From contig NZ_RCHV01000002.1 of assembly GCF_003665095.1 (NCBI RefSeq), forward strand, positions 6,328,501 through 6,392,500: 64,000 nt of DNA. Direction: 5' to 3'. Origin of the DNA: Streptomyces sp. Z26. Its GTDB lineage: Bacteria > Actinomycetota > Actinomycetes > Streptomycetales > Streptomycetaceae. A program made the translations under genes and the position numbers. Below, piece after piece: positions 7,905 to 16,621 of this stretch. Numbering within the stretch: the stretch's first letter is position 1; each line of letters begins with the position of its first letter. The notes under the pieces are model-generated. The model did no database searches. It had not been told where the DNA came from and worked only from the letters and a program-made list of their open reading frames with translations.

Positions 7905-9014
7905 TCAGGCGATCACCGCCGCCCGCACGCACAGCACGTCGGGCAGGTGCCCGGCCAACTGCTGCCAGCTGTCGCCGTCGTCGGCGCTGGCGAAGACCTC
8001 GCCGTTGCGGTTCCCGAAGTAGACGCCCGCGGGGTCGGCGTCGTCCACGCACATCGCGTCGCGCAGCACCGGGCCGTAGTGCGCGGACTCCGGGAGCCCG
8101 GTGGTCAGTTCCTCCCAGCTCTCCCCGGAGTCCTCCGTCCGGTGCACCCGGCAGCGGCGCTCGGCGGGCACCCGGTCCGAGTCGGCGTTCAGCGGGAAGA
8201 CGTAGGCCACGCCGCCGCGCCGGGGATGGGTGGCGACGGGGAAGCCGAAGTCGGACGGCAGGCTGTCACCGATCGACGTCCAGCTCGACCCGCGGTCGTC
8301 GCTGCGGTAGACGCCCCAGTGGTTCTGGAGGTAGAGCCGGTCGGGGTCCACCGCGTCCCGCGCGACCTTGTGCACGCACTGGCCGTACGCCGGGAACCGC
8401 TGGCTCTCGGGCAGGAAGGTCGCCTGCACACCCTGGTTGCACGGCTCCCAGCTGCGGCCGCCGTCATCCGTGCGGTAGGCGCCGCCGGTGGAGACCGCCA
8501 CGGTGACCGCGTCCTCGTCGCGCGGGTCCACCAGGATCGTGTGCAGACCCAGACCACCGCCCCCGGGCACCCAGCTCTCCCGGGTGGGGTGGTCCCACAG
8601 CGGGCGGACCAGGGCGAAGCTCGCGCCCCCGTCGTCCGAACGGAACAGCGCGGCGGGCTCCGTGCCCGCGTAGACCACGCCGGGAGCGGTGGGGCCCGCG
8701 GGCTGGAGCTGCCAGACACGTTCCAGCGAGGTGCCGGTGTCCTCCGGGAAGCGCACCGCGGGCCGCTCCGGCTCCACCCACGTCGCGCCGAGGTCGTCGG
8801 AGTGGAACACCGACGGGCCCCAGTGCGCGCTGTCACCGCCGACGAGGAGCCGGGGCCCGGAAGCGGGTCGGGTGTCGATGCCGACCGAGTAGACGGCCTG
8901 CGCGTTGAAGTGCGGGCCGTCGAACTCCCAGCCCGGCGCGCCGCGCGCGCCCACCGGTCTCCGGGCCAGGAACAACCCCTTGCGCGTGCCTACCGCGAGC
9001 AGTACGTCCGCCAT
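7905..9014 (-). CDS. BNR-repeat / sialidase-like beta-propeller protein
   Basis: 369 aa from the ATG at 9014, with GGAGG upstream on the minus strand. At least five Asp-box-like repeats (for example SDDLGATW, SDDGGASF, TDDGGRSW, SDDRGSSW, TEDSGESW) place it in the BNR/exo-alpha-sialidase or VPS10-like propeller fold. There is no signal peptide, and the catalytic Arg triad of true sialidases is not evident, so enzymatic activity is doubtful. Similar proteins are annotated as glycosyl hydrolases without biochemical proof. It stands alone in its transcription unit. Confidence 0.75.
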   Translation of the reverse strand: MADVLLAVGTRKGLFLARRPVGARGAPGWEFDGPHFNAQAVYSVGIDTRPASGPRLLVGGDSAHWGPSVFHSDDLGATWVEPERPAVRFPEDTGTSLERVWQLQPAGPTAPGVVYAGTEPAALFRSDDGGASFALVRPLWDHPTRESWVPGGGGLGLHTILVDPRDEDAVTVAVSTGGAYRTDDGGRSWEPCNQGVQATFLPESQRFPAYGQCVHKVARDAVDPDRLYLQNHWGVYRSDDRGSSWTSIGDSLPSDFGFPVATHPRRGGVAYVFPLNADSDRVPAERRCRVHRTEDSGESWEELTTGLPESAHYGPVLRDAMCVDDADPAGVYFGNRNGEVFASADDGDSWQQLAGHLPDVLCVRAAVIA

Positions 9015-9151
9015 GCCGGAACACTCCTCCGTGACGTCGGTGTCTGAGGTACTCGGCAGTCTGCACCGTGGTACTGACAATCGGCCCGCTGGAGCGCGTC
9101 GGCCCAGTTCAAAGGCGTGTGGACGGCGCGTGGGTCGGCGTTCTCGCCGGG

Positions 9152-10231
9152 TCAGGCCCCGCGTGCGTACTGCGGGGGCACCTCGGGGTCACGGCCCAGC
9201 TCCCGCGCCGCGCGCCGTGTCCAGTACGGGTCGCGGAGCAGCGCGCGGCCCAGCAGCACCGCGTCCGCCTCGCCGTTGGCGAGGATCTTCTCCGCCTGCT
9301 CCGTCTCGGTGATCATGCCGACCGCGGCCACGGGGAGTCCCGTCTCGGCGCGGACCCGCGCCGCGAACGGCACCTGGTAACCCGGCCCGGTCGGTATGCG
9401 GACCCCCGGGGCGTTGCCGCCGCTGGAGACGTCGAGCAGGTCGACGCCGTGCGCCCGCAGCTCCGCCGCGAACCGCACCGTGTCCGAGGCGGTCCAGCCT
9501 CCGGCTTCCAGCCAGTCCGTGGCCGAGACGCGGAAGAACAGCGGCAGCTCCGACGGCCACACCTCGCGGACGGCGTCGACCACCTCCAGGGCGAAGCGGG
9601 TGCGGTTCTCGAAGGAGCCGCCGTACGCGTCCTCGCGGTGGTTGCTGTGGGGGGACAGGAACTCGCCGATCAGATAGCCGTGCGCGCCATGGATCTCCGC
9701 CACCTCGAAACCGGCGTCCAGGGCTCTGCGCGCCGCGTCGGCGAACTGCCGCGTGACCGCCGCCATCGCGTCGGGTGACAGCTCGTCCGGGACCGGATGT
9801 CCCTCGTCGAACGGCAGCGGGCTCGGCGCCGACGTGCGCCAGCCGCCCTCGTCGGCACCGAGCGGCGCGCCGCCCCGCCAGGGCAGGCCGGTCGACGCCT
9901 TGCGGCCCGCGTGGGCGAGCTGCACGGCCGGGACCGCTCCGTGGGCCTTCACGAACTCCGTGACGCGGCGCAGGGCCGTGGTCTGCGTGTCGTTCCAGAT
10001 TCCCAGGTCGGCGGGGCTGATACGGCCCTCGGGGCTGACGGCGGTGGCCTCGACCATCACCAGTCCCGCCCCACCGACGGCGCGTGCCGCGTAGTGGGCG
10101 AAGTGCCAGTCGTTCGCGGCGCCCGTGTCCGGGCCGGACTCCGCCGCCGAGTACTGGCACATCGGGGACATCCAGACGCGGTTGGGGATCGTCAGCGACC
10201 GGAGGGTGTACGGCTCGAAAAGTGCGCTCAC
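9152..10231 (-). CDS. NADH:flavin oxidoreductase, old yellow enzyme family (YqjM type)
   Basis: 359 aa. I choose the GTG at 10231 because the mature OYE start (LFEPYTLRSLTIPNRV) follows it and AGGAGA is upstream; the frame continues to 10294 without reason. It is an FMN TIM-barrel ene-reductase. MSPMCQYSA carries the YqjM-type redox-tuning Cys. VQLAHAGRKAS and the signature AEIHGAHGYLIGEFLSPHSN carry FMN- and substrate-binding residues. It reduces activated C=C bonds of enones, nitro compounds or quinones. It is divergent from an ArsR gene over two palindromes and is probably its target. Confidence 0.9.
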   Translation of the reverse strand: MSALFEPYTLRSLTIPNRVWMSPMCQYSAAESGPDTGAANDWHFAHYAARAVGGAGLVMVEATAVSPEGRISPADLGIWNDTQTTALRRVTEFVKAHGAVPAVQLAHAGRKASTGLPWRGGAPLGADEGGWRTSAPSPLPFDEGHPVPDELSPDAMAAVTRQFADAARRALDAGFEVAEIHGAHGYLIGEFLSPHSNHREDAYGGSFENRTRFALEVVDAVREVWPSELPLFFRVSATDWLEAGGWTASDTVRFAAELRAHGVDLLDVSSGGNAPGVRIPTGPGYQVPFAARVRAETGLPVAAVGMITETEQAEKILANGEADAVLLGRALLRDPYWTRRAARELGRDPEVPPQYARGA

Positions 10232-10282
10232 GGCGGGATCTCTCCTGATCTCGGCACGGGGCCGGAGTGGGACGACTGCGAG

Positions 10283-10332
10283 TACGATAGACATCGTAGT
10301 ACGGGATATGTCAAACTACGAGAGTTCTCGTA
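10283..10332. promoter_or_regulatory. Twin palindromic operators between OYE and ArsR genes
   Basis: Site 1 is TACGAT-AGAC-ATCGTA (10283-10298), with perfect 6-bp arms. Site 2 is TACGAGA-GT-TCTCGTA (10317-10332), with perfect 7-bp arms. Both share a TACGA half-site. They lie in the 147-bp gap between divergent starts at 10231 and 10379 and are the obvious sites for the adjacent ArsR protein. Confidence 0.7.
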
Positions 10333-10378
10333 CAACGAGTTCGTGATAGCCCGAGCGACCCGATGTGAGGCCAGGACC

Positions 10379-10774
10379 ATGACGGAGCAGTCCGTGCAGG
10401 AGGAGCAGGCGCGGCGGAGCGCCGCGCCGGAGACGCGGGCCGACGCCCGCCGGTTGCCGCACCCGACCCGCCTGGAGATCCGGCTGGAGGGGGTGCTGCA
10501 AGCCCTCGCCGACCCGGTGCGGCTCCAGGTGGTGCGGGAGCTGGCGGCCGACACGGAGGAGTTGCCCTGCTCGTTCTTCGACCTGCCGGTCAGCAAGTCG
10601 ACCACCACGTACCACTTCCGGGTGTTGAGGGAGAGCGGTGTGATCCGGCAGACCTACCAGGGCACGGCGAAGCTGAACGCCCTGCGGGAGGAGGACCTGG
10701 AGGCGCTGTTCCCCGGGCTGCTCGGCTGCGTCCTCGCGGCCGACAAGAGACAGGGCGGAACCGACGACGCGTAG
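10379..10774 (+). CDS. ArsR/HTH_20-type winged-helix regulator
   Basis: 131 aa from the ATG at 10379. The winged helix spans residues 35-115: LEGVLQALADPVRLQVVREL is helix 1, and VSKSTTTYHFRVLRESGVI is the recognition helix. No ArsR-type Cys-x-Cys metal site is present; there are two single Cys residues, one in ELPCSFFDLP and one near the C-terminus. Redox or small-molecule sensing therefore fits better than metal sensing, and this is inference. It is divergent from the OYE reductase, as in several bacterial ArsR/OYE pairs that respond to electrophiles or quinones. Confidence 0.85.
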   Translation: MTEQSVQEEQARRSAAPETRADARRLPHPTRLEIRLEGVLQALADPVRLQVVRELAADTEELPCSFFDLPVSKSTTTYHFRVLRESGVIRQTYQGTAKLNALREEDLEALFPGLLGCVLAADKRQGGTDDA

Positions 10775-10847
10775 CTGGGGCGGTCACCTGCCCGACGGTT
10801 GGCGCCCTTGGCCGGAGGGCCCGAACGGCCTGCCGTCGGCGGCCGGT

Positions 10848-12212
10848 TCAGTCCGTGCGCCGCGCCGCCGCGAGCAGGCCCGCCCAGTCCGCGATCTTCA
10901 CCGGGCGGCGGTCCAGGCTCCGCCCCAGCTCCGCCTCCGCCGCCTCGATCCCCTGCCAGCCCCGCCATTCGACGGGCTCACACCCCGCCGCACGCAGCCA
11001 CTCCACCGGGTCGCGCTCCCGGGGCCCGGACCCGCGCAGCAATCCGGGCGCGTCCGCCGTGAGGGAGGCCACGGTCTCCTTCGCGCACGGACGGTTGCTG
11101 CCGATCACGCCTGTCGGACCGCGCTTGATCCAGCCCGCGACGTACTCACCCGGCGACACCACGCCGTCCCGTAGCACCCGCCCGGCGGCGTTCGGCACCG
11201 TGCCCGTCACCTCGTCGAACGGCAGCCCGGAAAGCGGCACTCCCCGGTAGCCCACGGAACGGAGCACCAGTTGCGCCTCGATCTCCTCGTAGCGTCCCGT
11301 CCCCGCCACCCCGCCCGACCCGTCCGGCGCGGTCCGCTCGAAGCGCACCGCCCGCACCGCGCCCGTGCCGTCGTCCAGCAGCTCCACCGGGCGGAGGAAG
11401 AAGCGCAGTTCGACCGTGCGCGCGTGGCCGCTCCCGCCACGCGCCGCCCAGCCGCGCAGTACGTCCAGGTTGCGGCGCGCGGCTGGAGGGAGGCCCGACG
11501 GGTCGTCGTACGCGGGATCGAGCACCAGCTCCGAGCGGCGTACGCGCGCGTCCGCGTGTGGCAGCGCGCCCAGCTCGCGCAGCTCCTTGGTGGTGAACTT
11601 CGCCTGGCCCGGCCCCCGTCTGCCCACCACCGAGACGTGCCGGACGCCGCTCCCCGCGATGCCGTCGAGCGCGGCGCCGGGCATGTCCGTACGGCGCAGC
11701 TCCTCCGCCCGACGGGCCAGCACGCGGGCCACGTCCACCGCGACGTTCCCGACACCGATCACGACGGCCGTACGCGCCTCCAGCGGGAAGTCGGGCGCGG
11801 CGTCCGGATGCGCGCTGTACCAGGACACGAAGTCCGTCGCCGAACGGCTCCCGCGCAGGTCCTCCCCGGGGATGCCGAGACGCCGGTCGACGGCGGCCCC
11901 CACGCAGTACACCACCGCGTGGTACACGCCGAGCAGGTCCGCGGGCCGCAGTCGTCGCCCGTCCACCGCCACGTTGCCGAGGAACCGGACGCCGGGCCGC
12001 TCCAGCACGGAACGGAGGTTCTGCTGAAGGGACTTGATCTTCTCGTGGTCGGGCGCCACCCCGTAGCGCACCAGGCCGTACGGTGCGGGCAGCCGGTCGA
12101 GGACGTCGACCGCGATCCGGGGCCCGCCGCCCTCGGCGGGGGCGAGGCCCTGCGCGGCGTACACCCCGCTGGGGCCCGAGCCGACGATCGCCACGCGCAT
12201 CAGATCCGACAC
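10848..12212 (-). CDS. FAD-dependent ferredoxin-NADP reductase, FprA/adrenodoxin reductase type
   Basis: 454 aa. The GTG at 12212 has GGAAGGA seven bases upstream; an ATG four codons later is the alternative. The FAD Rossmann motif VAIVGSGPSGVYAAQGL is at residue 7, PAPYGLVRYGVAPDH near 42, and the NADPH motif VVIGVGNVAVDVARVL near 150. GYRGVPLSGLPFDE and GWIKRGPTGVIGSNR are typical of FprA. The enzyme moves electrons between NADPH and ferredoxin, usually for P450s or biosynthesis. No ferredoxin or P450 gene lies in the window. A TetR gene is just upstream on the same strand. Confidence 0.88.
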   Translation of the reverse strand: MSDLMRVAIVGSGPSGVYAAQGLAPAEGGGPRIAVDVLDRLPAPYGLVRYGVAPDHEKIKSLQQNLRSVLERPGVRFLGNVAVDGRRLRPADLLGVYHAVVYCVGAAVDRRLGIPGEDLRGSRSATDFVSWYSAHPDAAPDFPLEARTAVVIGVGNVAVDVARVLARRAEELRRTDMPGAALDGIAGSGVRHVSVVGRRGPGQAKFTTKELRELGALPHADARVRRSELVLDPAYDDPSGLPPAARRNLDVLRGWAARGGSGHARTVELRFFLRPVELLDDGTGAVRAVRFERTAPDGSGGVAGTGRYEEIEAQLVLRSVGYRGVPLSGLPFDEVTGTVPNAAGRVLRDGVVSPGEYVAGWIKRGPTGVIGSNRPCAKETVASLTADAPGLLRGSGPRERDPVEWLRAAGCEPVEWRGWQGIEAAEAELGRSLDRRPVKIADWAGLLAAARRTD

Positions 12213-12371
12213 CGCAGCATCCTTCCGCCGGGGCCTCCAGCATCCCACCGGGAGACCGCCGACGGGAGTACGTCGTCGGCCGAAGCCCCGGCCCGTACGC
12301 GCCCCGGCGCGGAGGTCGCGCATGTGCCGTCCGCGTGCCCGCACCGGCGCGTACCGCTCGTACGCGTCGTA

Positions 12372-13037
12372 TCACCGCTGCGCCGGGAGCTGCCCCCGCC
12401 CCGCGTACTTCTCGATCGTCGGCTGCGTCCGCTCGCCCTCCGGCGGGTTGCCCAGCTCCCATTCCAGGCCGTACCGGGTGAAGATCTCCGCGCGCAGCCG
12501 CCCCAGCGGCAGGGGCGCCCCAGGCAGCAGCAGCGCGACCACCGAGCCCATCAACAGCGCGCGCAGCAACGGGTAGTCGGCTTCCGGGTCCGGCGTGCCG
12601 TAGGCGGTGAGGGCGCCGCGCAGCGCGGTCGCCAGCTGCTGCTGTTCGTCGCAGCGGACGAAGCCCTCCTGCTGGAGGATGCCGGCCATGTGCGCGCGCA
12701 TCAGCACGGGGCGTTCGTCGGCCAGTCCGAGGATGGCGTCGATGGCGCGGGCCAGTGCCTCGTGTCCCGCGCGGGGGCCGTCCGGCCGGGGTGGCCGTTC
12801 CACCGCCTCGGTCACCGTCAGATGCATGAGGCGGTGCACGGCGGACTGGAAGAGGTAGCGCTTCCCGGGGAAGTAGTACGAGATCAGTCCGCGCGCGGAA
12901 CCCGCGTGGTCGGCGATGTCACCGAGGGTCGTCGCCTCGTAGCCGCGGCTGCCGACGAGGTCGACGGTCGCCTGGAGCAGTCGCTCGCGCGAACGTCGGC
13001 GCAACTCTTCATTGACCGATGCGCTCCGAGGGGACAT
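12372..13037 (-). CDS. TetR-family regulator
   Basis: 221 aa from the ATG at 13037, with AGGAG upstream. The DNA-binding domain (residues 8-58) reads RERLLQATVDLVGSRGYEAT and then GSARGLISYYFPGKRYLFQSAV. The rest is an all-helical ligand domain. A perfect 17-bp inverted repeat sits 18 bp before the start and overlaps a TATACT -10, so self-repression is likely. The FprA-like gene 160 bp downstream on the same strand may be co-transcribed. Confidence 0.88.
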   Translation of the reverse strand: MSPRSASVNEELRRRSRERLLQATVDLVGSRGYEATTLGDIADHAGSARGLISYYFPGKRYLFQSAVHRLMHLTVTEAVERPPRPDGPRAGHEALARAIDAILGLADERPVLMRAHMAGILQQEGFVRCDEQQQLATALRGALTAYGTPDPEADYPLLRALLMGSVVALLLPGAPLPLGRLRAEIFTRYGLEWELGNPPEGERTQPTIEKYAGRGQLPAQR

Positions 13038-13055
13038 CCTGTAACTCCTGCGTTG

Positions 13056-13072
13056 ACTGGCTGCGAGCCAGT
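13056..13072. promoter_or_regulatory. Perfect TetR-type operator overlapping the regulator promoter
   Basis: ACTGGCTGCGAGCCAGT has 7-bp perfect arms around GCG. The minus-strand -10 TATACT (plus-strand 13070-13075) overlaps its outer edge, which is a classic autorepression layout. Confidence 0.75.
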
Positions 13073-13249
13073 ATACTCGCGGGGCAGCCGGGTTCCGGCC
13101 TGTCACGGGTGGGAATCCGGGCAGCCGTCGGTATCGGGGCGACGCGGGGGATCGCCTCGGTATCGGCTCGGCCGCCCGGCCCCGGCCGCGCAACGGGGGG
13201 CCGCGGCACCGGACTTCCGGTGCCGCGCCCGCGCAGCCGGGCCGGTCGC

Positions 13250-13945
13250 TCAGCCGATCCGGTCGAGGAGCGGCACCAGCCCGCCCGGGCGCAGCTCCAC
13301 CGGCAGATGGTCCACGAAGTGCACCGCGCAGCCGATGTCCGCGGCGCCACCGTCCGCCTCACGGTCGTCACCGACCATCAGCACGTCCTCCGGCGCCAGC
13401 CCGAGCGCCTCGCACCCGGCGCGGAAGAGACCCGGTTCCGGTTTCTGCACGCCGTGCTCGTACGACAGGACGTACTCCCGCACGTACGGCGCCAGTTCGT
13501 GTGCGCGGAACACCGGCCGCAGATCCCAGCCGATGTTGCTCACCACCGCCACCGGCACACCGCGTTCCCGCAGGGCGGCGAGCACGTCCCGGGTGTCCGC
13601 GTACGGCCGCCACGCCTCCGGCCTCATGTGCCGGTCGTACAGCGCGTCGTACAGCTCCTCGCGGGGCAGCGGCACCGTACGGGCCACCGCCGTGTACGCG
13701 GCGCGGTGCAGCTCGGGGGTGCGGTCGCGCTCGCGCCACACCGCCTCAAGGCCCGGCGGCAGTGCGCGCGGTGACGGCCCGCCCGGCAGCGCGCCCGCCT
13801 CCTCCAACAGCCGGGCGCACCGCCCGAACTCGTCCTCCGGCACGCGTACTTCGGCCTCGTCCAGCACCGCGCGCAGCCAGTCCGCGACCGGCTCGACGCG
13901 CAGCAACGTGCCGGAGAAGTCGAACAGCACACCCTTGACCGTCAT
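13250..13945 (-). CDS. HAD-superfamily hydrolase with Ser at the usual second Asp
   Basis: 231 aa. ATG at 13945 overlaps the stop of the PAP2 gene (ATGA), so the two are translationally coupled. Motif I is VLFDFSGTLL: the nucleophile Asp is present, but the +2 acid/base Asp of phosphatases is Ser. Motif II is AVVSNIGWD, motif III has Lys in HGVQKPEPGLF, and motif IV is VLMVGDDREAD. The fold is clear. The +2 substitution suggests either a non-phosphatase chemistry or a phosphatase with an altered general acid. The substrate is unknown. Confidence 0.8.
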   Translation of the reverse strand: MTVKGVLFDFSGTLLRVEPVADWLRAVLDEAEVRVPEDEFGRCARLLEEAGALPGGPSPRALPPGLEAVWRERDRTPELHRAAYTAVARTVPLPREELYDALYDRHMRPEAWRPYADTRDVLAALRERGVPVAVVSNIGWDLRPVFRAHELAPYVREYVLSYEHGVQKPEPGLFRAGCEALGLAPEDVLMVGDDREADGGAADIGCAVHFVDHLPVELRPGGLVPLLDRIG

Positions 13946-14637
13946 GCCGTGATCCTTTCCGGCCGCGGTTCCCGCCGCCAGCTCGCGTGCGCCGCCGCCC
14001 AGGCCGCGACGGCGCCGCCGAGCAGGCAGCCCGCGACCACGTCCGTCAGCCAGTGCACCCCCAGATAGATCCGGGTGACCGACACCCCGGCCGAGGAGAC
14101 GACCGCAAGCGCCGCCGCGCCCCACCACAGCGGGCCGCGCGAGCCCAGTTGCCACGCCGCCCACAGCAGCAGCCCGCAGGTCATCGCCGTCGTCATCGCG
14201 TGTCCCGAAGGCATCGCGGCGAAGTGCGCGGTGTCGACGGGCCGTTCCCACTCGGGCCGTTCGCGCCCCAGCACCGCCTTGAGGACCTGCTGCGCCAAGG
14301 CGCCGGACACCGCGGCGACCGCGATGCGGACGGCCAGCGTCCGTTCCGCGCGGGACCAGAGCCACAGCACGGCGGCGGCCGTCAGCGCCCGCATCGTCCA
14401 CGGGTCCCACACCCAGTCGGTCAGGACGCGCGCCGTCCGCGTCCAGGTCGGCCGCTCCAGCGCCGAGGAGTGCAGCGCGCGGGCGATCCGCCCGTCCAGG
14501 TCGAGCAGCGGCTGCCAGCCCGCGGCGACGAGCACCATCAGCAGCGCCGCGGTCGCGCTGAGCGCGAGGGCCACGCCGTACGGACCGCGAACGGGAGGGA
14601 AGCGGGAGGCGCGTGGGGTCTGCGGGGGATCGGACAT
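13942..14637 (-). CDS. PAP2-family membrane phosphatase
   Basis: 231 aa with five or six membrane helices. The three phosphatase motifs are visible: KAVLGRERP near residue 117, PSGHAM near 143, and TRIYLGVHWLTD near 190, carrying the catalytic His residues and Asp. The family removes phosphate from lipid phosphates such as phosphatidate or undecaprenyl pyrophosphate on the outer face of the membrane. It is coupled to the HAD gene, and the M56 peptidase gene lies 33 bp upstream, suggesting one membrane- or envelope-related operon. Confidence 0.88.
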   Translation of the reverse strand: MSDPPQTPRASRFPPVRGPYGVALALSATAALLMVLVAAGWQPLLDLDGRIARALHSSALERPTWTRTARVLTDWVWDPWTMRALTAAAVLWLWSRAERTLAVRIAVAAVSGALAQQVLKAVLGRERPEWERPVDTAHFAAMPSGHAMTTAMTCGLLLWAAWQLGSRGPLWWGAAALAVVSSAGVSVTRIYLGVHWLTDVVAGCLLGGAVAAWAAAHASWRREPRPERITA

Positions 14638-14670
14638 GCGCCGATCCTCACGTACGGGTGCCCACGCGCG

Positions 14671-15618
14671 CTAGCGCAGGGCCGCCAGCCCCGGTACGAA
14701 GGCGACGAGCAGCGGCACCACCGGCACCAACGACGCCACCGCGCCCGTGCGCACGCGGCGCCCCCACGGCAGCCGGGGCGCCGGTGCCAGCAGCCGCTGG
14801 ACGCGCTGCGGTACGAAGGCGCGCGCGGGTCCGCCGCTGGCGTCGGGGGTGAACACCCCACGGTCCTCGTTGAGTTCGACGAGGGCGAGGGCGATGGTCA
14901 TACGGCCGTAGCGGCGGGACGCGACGTCGTCCGCGGCCAGTTCGACGAGCCGGTGCACCTGGTCACGGAAGGCGCCGAACACCGGCACCCGGGGAAAGCC
15001 GGTGGCCAGCGCGTCCGCGCAGTGCAGCAGCCAGTCGTGCCGCGCCCGCGCGTGCCCCTGCTCGTGCGCCAGTACGGCGTCCAACTGCCGCCCGCGCAGC
15101 CGCCGCAGCGCCGCCGTCGTGATCACCAGCTGCGGTGTGGCGCCGGGCAGCCACCAGGCGTCGGGGCGTTCGCCCTCCAGCACCACGAGCCGCCCGCCCG
15201 CGTCGGGTTCCTCGCCGGGCAGCCGAGGTGCGCGCGTGCGCAGCTCCGCGCGCCGCATGCGCAGCCGCAACCGCGCGTCGCGGATCTCGCGCAGCAGCAT
15301 GGCGCCCGTCCAGGCGCCGCCGCAGGCCAGCAGTACGGCCAGGGGCGCGGCCCAGGTGCCGTACGCGCCGAGCCGGTACGCCTCCTCCACCCCGTGTGGC
15401 GCGGTCGCGAACACGTGCTCCCGTACGGCCTGCCAGGCGGCCGCCGCGGACAGCGCCATGGCCAGAACGCAGCACATGAGGACGGCGGCGACGACGCACT
15501 GCCACACCCACAGCGCGAGCACCGGTTCGCGGTCCGGCCAGGACGAACGGGTCAGCACACGCGGTGCGAGGGCGGCGGCGACGGCGCCCATGGCCAGCAG
15601 TGCGAGCGGGACCAACAT
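14671..15618 (-). CDS. M56-family membrane zinc peptidase (BlaR1/MecR1-like)
   Basis: 315 aa from the ATG at 15618. Three N-terminal hydrophobic helices are followed by a cytoplasmic metalloprotease region with HEQGHARARHD (HExxH type) near residue 187, a downstream Glu in VELAADDVASRR, and a final helix near the C-terminus. M56 proteins usually pair with a BlaI/MecI repressor that they cleave; no BlaI-like gene is found here. The sensor domain of BlaR1 is absent. The neighbours are a DUF5134 protein upstream and PAP2 downstream. Confidence 0.85.
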   Translation of the reverse strand: MLVPLALLAMGAVAAALAPRVLTRSSWPDREPVLALWVWQCVVAAVLMCCVLAMALSAAAAWQAVREHVFATAPHGVEEAYRLGAYGTWAAPLAVLLACGGAWTGAMLLREIRDARLRLRMRRAELRTRAPRLPGEEPDAGGRLVVLEGERPDAWWLPGATPQLVITTAALRRLRGRQLDAVLAHEQGHARARHDWLLHCADALATGFPRVPVFGAFRDQVHRLVELAADDVASRRYGRMTIALALVELNEDRGVFTPDASGGPARAFVPQRVQRLLAPAPRLPWGRRVRTGAVASLVPVVPLLVAFVPGLAALR

Positions 15619-15809
15619 GGACGACAGCGTATGTTCCGCCGCGCGTACGGCGGCTGCCCCGGCCCACCGAAGTGACGCATGCCTCACCCGCCGGGCCGCG
15701 TACGGGCGTTGGCCCCGGTCCGCAGGCGACCCCGCACCCGCACACCCGCGTCGGTGCCCGTGCGCGCCCGGCCCGTGCTTCGCCCGGTTCCTGCTGCCCG
15801 TGCTCCGGC

Positions 15810-16394
15810 TCAGAGCGTGACCAGCATCGCGAAGCTGCCCATCGCGAGGTTCAGCCCGCAGGCGTCCGACGCTCCCGGCGCACACCCGCCCCCGCCGCCA
15901 GCCCACCCACCGGCCGAGCCCCCGCCCGGCACCGCGACCAGGCGCGTACCGGCCCGCAGCGCGTACGCCGCGAAGTACGCGAGGAGGACCGCCGTCAGCA
16001 GCGGCACCCCCACGGACCCCACCGGCCCGGCGCGCTCGGCGTGGCCCGCGTGCGCGGCGTGCCCGCCGGGCGCCGCGCTCCGCATGGCGAGCGCCATGTA
16101 GACCATCGCGGACGCCTCCAGCGCGTGGTGGAGGCAGTGCGTCCCGCTCCGCCGCAGCCCGTACAGCGCCCACACGGCCGTCCCGCCGAACAGCGCCGCG
16201 AAGACCGGCGCCGGTACCCGCTGCGTCCCCAGGGGCAGTGCCATCACGGCCATGCCGAGCCCCATCGCGGCCTCGACCCCGGCGGTGTGCCGTGCCCCCG
16301 GCGGCACCCGGCCCCGGCACCGCGCCAGGCGGTACGCGCCCGTCGCCCCGCACACCGCCACCAGCAGCCAGCTCACCACAGCGGGTCCGTGCAT
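15810..16394 (-). CDS. DUF5134-like membrane protein
   Basis: 194 aa with about five membrane helices. Notable features are HCLHHALEASAMVYMALAM, a His/Ala-rich loop (HAAHAGHAERAG) and a Gly-rich C-terminal loop. DUF5134 proteins are actinobacterial and of unknown function, often beside M56 peptidases, as here. His and Met residues near the membrane could bind metal; this is speculation. The start is the ATG at 16394. The 227-bp stretch upstream to 16621 shows no gene. Confidence 0.65.
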   Translation of the reverse strand: MHGPAVVSWLLVAVCGATGAYRLARCRGRVPPGARHTAGVEAAMGLGMAVMALPLGTQRVPAPVFAALFGGTAVWALYGLRRSGTHCLHHALEASAMVYMALAMRSAAPGGHAAHAGHAERAGPVGSVGVPLLTAVLLAYFAAYALRAGTRLVAVPGGGSAGGWAGGGGGCAPGASDACGLNLAMGSFAMLVTL

Positions 16395-16621
16395 GGCGCA
16401 CCTCCCCGGTCCGTCCCGTGGAGGCTGCCCGGCCCCGTGCCGTACGGCGGCCCGCGCGGGGAGCGCACCGGTGCGGGCGGGGGCGCGGCCGGTGCGGGCG
16501 GCGGGCCCGCGTACGAGCCGGGGGACGTACGGCGAGGGCGTGCGCCGGTTCAGCAGCCGGAGACGCCCAGGGTCGGGGAGCGCCCGCCCACCCCTCGTAC
16601 GTCCCCTCCGTAAGCCCTGGT

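Noticed and set aside
11271..13952. Plus-strand frame of 893 codons
   Set aside because: Antisense to the ferredoxin reductase, TetR and HAD genes, which all have clear motifs.
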